This document shows positions 63,227 through 64,000 of a DNA stretch of 64,000 nucleotides, piece by piece. This DNA is from Cyanobium sp. CZS48M (lineage in GTDB: Bacteria > Cyanobacteriota > Cyanobacteriia > PCC-6307 > Cyanobiaceae). How positions within the stretch are numbered: position 1 is the first letter of the stretch; each line of letters begins with the position of its first letter. A program made the translations under genes and the position numbers. The notes beneath the pieces were generated by a model. The model was not told the origin of the DNA and made no database searches. It saw nothing but the letters and a program-made list of their open reading frames with translations. The stretch spans positions 1 to 64,000 of the forward strand of contig JAUCZK010000004.1 in assembly GCA_030373145.1 (NCBI GenBank), written 5' to 3'.

Positions 63227-64000
63227 ATGACCGCATCCCCGGGCCCAGAAGGGGCCTTCGACCGGCATATTGAGGCGTCATCAGTAGGCCGCCAGGGCGC
63301 TGAGGCCCTTGAGAAGGAGGCCCGCCTGCCCCTCACTGGCTGGCAGCAGGAGGTGGATCAGGGCCTGCGCTTTGGCCTTGAGGCGGCAGAAAGCATCGTC
63401 GATCGGCGCATCTCCACCTTCTCGCGCGGTGAGCTGCCCCACTACGCGGGCATCAACACCTTCATGAAGGCGCCGTATATCGAGGATGTGAACCGTGTCG
63501 GCGAGTTCGACGTGGCGATTCTGGGTGTCCCCCACGATTCCGGCACCACCTACCGTCCCGGCACCCGTTTCGGCCCCCAGGGGATTCGACGCATCTCGGC
63601 GCTCTACACCCCCTACAACTACGAGATGGGGGTGGATCTGCGTGAGTCGATCAAGCTCTGCGATGTCGGCGACATCTTCACGATTCCCGCCAACAACGAG
63701 AAGAGCTTCGATCAGATCTCCAAGGGCGTGGCGCACGTGTTCGCCAGCGGTGCCTTCCCGATCATCCTCGGCGGCGATCACTCGATCGGCTTTCCCACCG
63801 TGCGCGGCGTCTGCCGTCACCTGGGTGACAAGAAGGTGGGCATCATCCACTTCGATCGCCATGTGGACACCCAGGAGATCGACCTCGACGAGCGCATGCA
63901 CACCTGCCCCTGGTTCCATGCCACCAACATGGCCAACGCCCCGGCTCAGAACCTGGTGCAACTGGGCATCGGCGGCTGGCAGGTGCCGCGCGAGGGGGTG
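63227..64000 (+). CDS. gdmH: Guanidine hydrolase-type ureohydrolase, 5' part
   Basis: An incomplete gene (258 codons) running off the right edge. It belongs to the arginase/agmatinase fold: 'LGVPHDSGTTYRPGTRFGP', metal site 'GGDHS' (182-186) and 'HFDRHVD' (Asp210, His212, Asp214), then 'LDERMHTCPWFHATNMANAP'. In ordinary agmatinases the second motif is DAHxD; here Ala is Arg, and the N-terminal extension with 'FSRGELPHYAGINTFMKAPY' is that of the nickel-dependent guanidine hydrolase of Synechocystis, which yields urea and ammonia. The guanidine riboswitch in front strongly supports this over agmatinase. ATG 63227 follows the terminator T-run; the RBS is not obvious. Confidence 0.88.
   Translation, partial: MTASPGPEGAFDRHIEASSVGRQGAEALEKEARLPLTGWQQEVDQGLRFGLEAAESIVDRRISTFSRGELPHYAGINTFMKAPYIEDVNRVGEFDVAILGVPHDSGTTYRPGTRFGPQGIRRISALYTPYNYEMGVDLRESIKLCDVGDIFTIPANNEKSFDQISKGVAHVFASGAFPIILGGDHSIGFPTVRGVCRHLGDKKVGIIHFDRHVDTQEIDLDERMHTCPWFHATNMANAPAQNLVQLGIGGWQVPREGV

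Noticed and set aside
63281-63961. Minus-strand open frames under the guanidine hydrolase gene
   Set aside because: They mirror a strongly conserved plus-strand ureohydrolase that is preceded by a riboswitch.

Overview
The window reads as a dense, high-GC chromosomal segment from a picocyanobacterium of the Cyanobium/Synechococcus type. The evidence is the gene set: a group 2 sigma factor, the OmpR-family regulator RpaB, NdhS (ferredoxin-binding subunit of photosynthetic NDH-1), a complete urtABCDE plus ureDABCEFG set, the cyanobacterial ergothioneine operon, two glycogen phosphorylases and a cyanobacterial-type RNase P RNA. The genus is an inference. Genes are tightly packed. Many co-directional neighbours overlap by 1-20 nt, and four convergent pairs overlap at their 3' ends. 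I see no insertion sequence, prophage, rRNA operon or CRISPR array.

Layout. 1-6.6 kb holds a sigma factor end, a small NTPase, a GtrII-like membrane protein, MutY fused to a Nudix domain, a PfkB sugar kinase and a glycosyltransferase; the NTPase and the glycosyltransferase look poorer in G+C than their surroundings. 6.6-18 kb carries housekeeping genes (tsaE, ahcY, a DedA protein, ssb, mreBCD, an orphan solute-binding lipoprotein, rpaB, lysS). 16.5-20.3 kb (minus) is an ergothioneine operon, egtB-egtD, with two small companion proteins and a YdcF-like protein. It is divergent from a chain of overlapping genes: a cysteine synthase, an atypical protein kinase, queC, pabB and pabC.

27-39.5 kb is a nitrogen-scavenging region: formamidase and an FmdB-like zinc ribbon, the urea ABC transporter urtABCDE, the urease accessory genes ureEFG, and divergently ureDABC. 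NtcA-like sites (GTA-N8-TAC or one mismatch) lie in front of formamidase, urtA and ureD; the urtA site has a -10 box at the canonical 22-nt spacing. At the right edge (63.0-64 kb) a guanidine-I (ykkC) riboswitch with a terminator precedes a partial ureohydrolase of the guanidine hydrolase (GdmH) type. Guanidine hydrolysis gives urea plus ammonia, and urease would finish the job, so formamide, urea and guanidine are all plausible nitrogen sources for this organism.

39.6-50.9 kb contains a circularly permuted ATP-grasp protein, an alpha-E protein and a transglutaminase-like protein, then a DUF2126 protein separated from them by a glycogen phosphorylase, followed by galE and an oxidoreductase-SelD fusion. 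The first, second, third and fifth genes match a predicted but biochemically uncharacterised amide/peptide-ligation system and are the best candidate for an undescribed pathway. 50.9-63 kb holds manC, rimM, ndhS, rnc, rnpB, tRNA-Arg(CCT), two hypothetical genes, a second glycogen phosphorylase, a cation/proton antiporter, a small membrane protein, an alpha/beta hydrolase, a sugar mutarotase and a quinone-reductase-like dehydrogenase.
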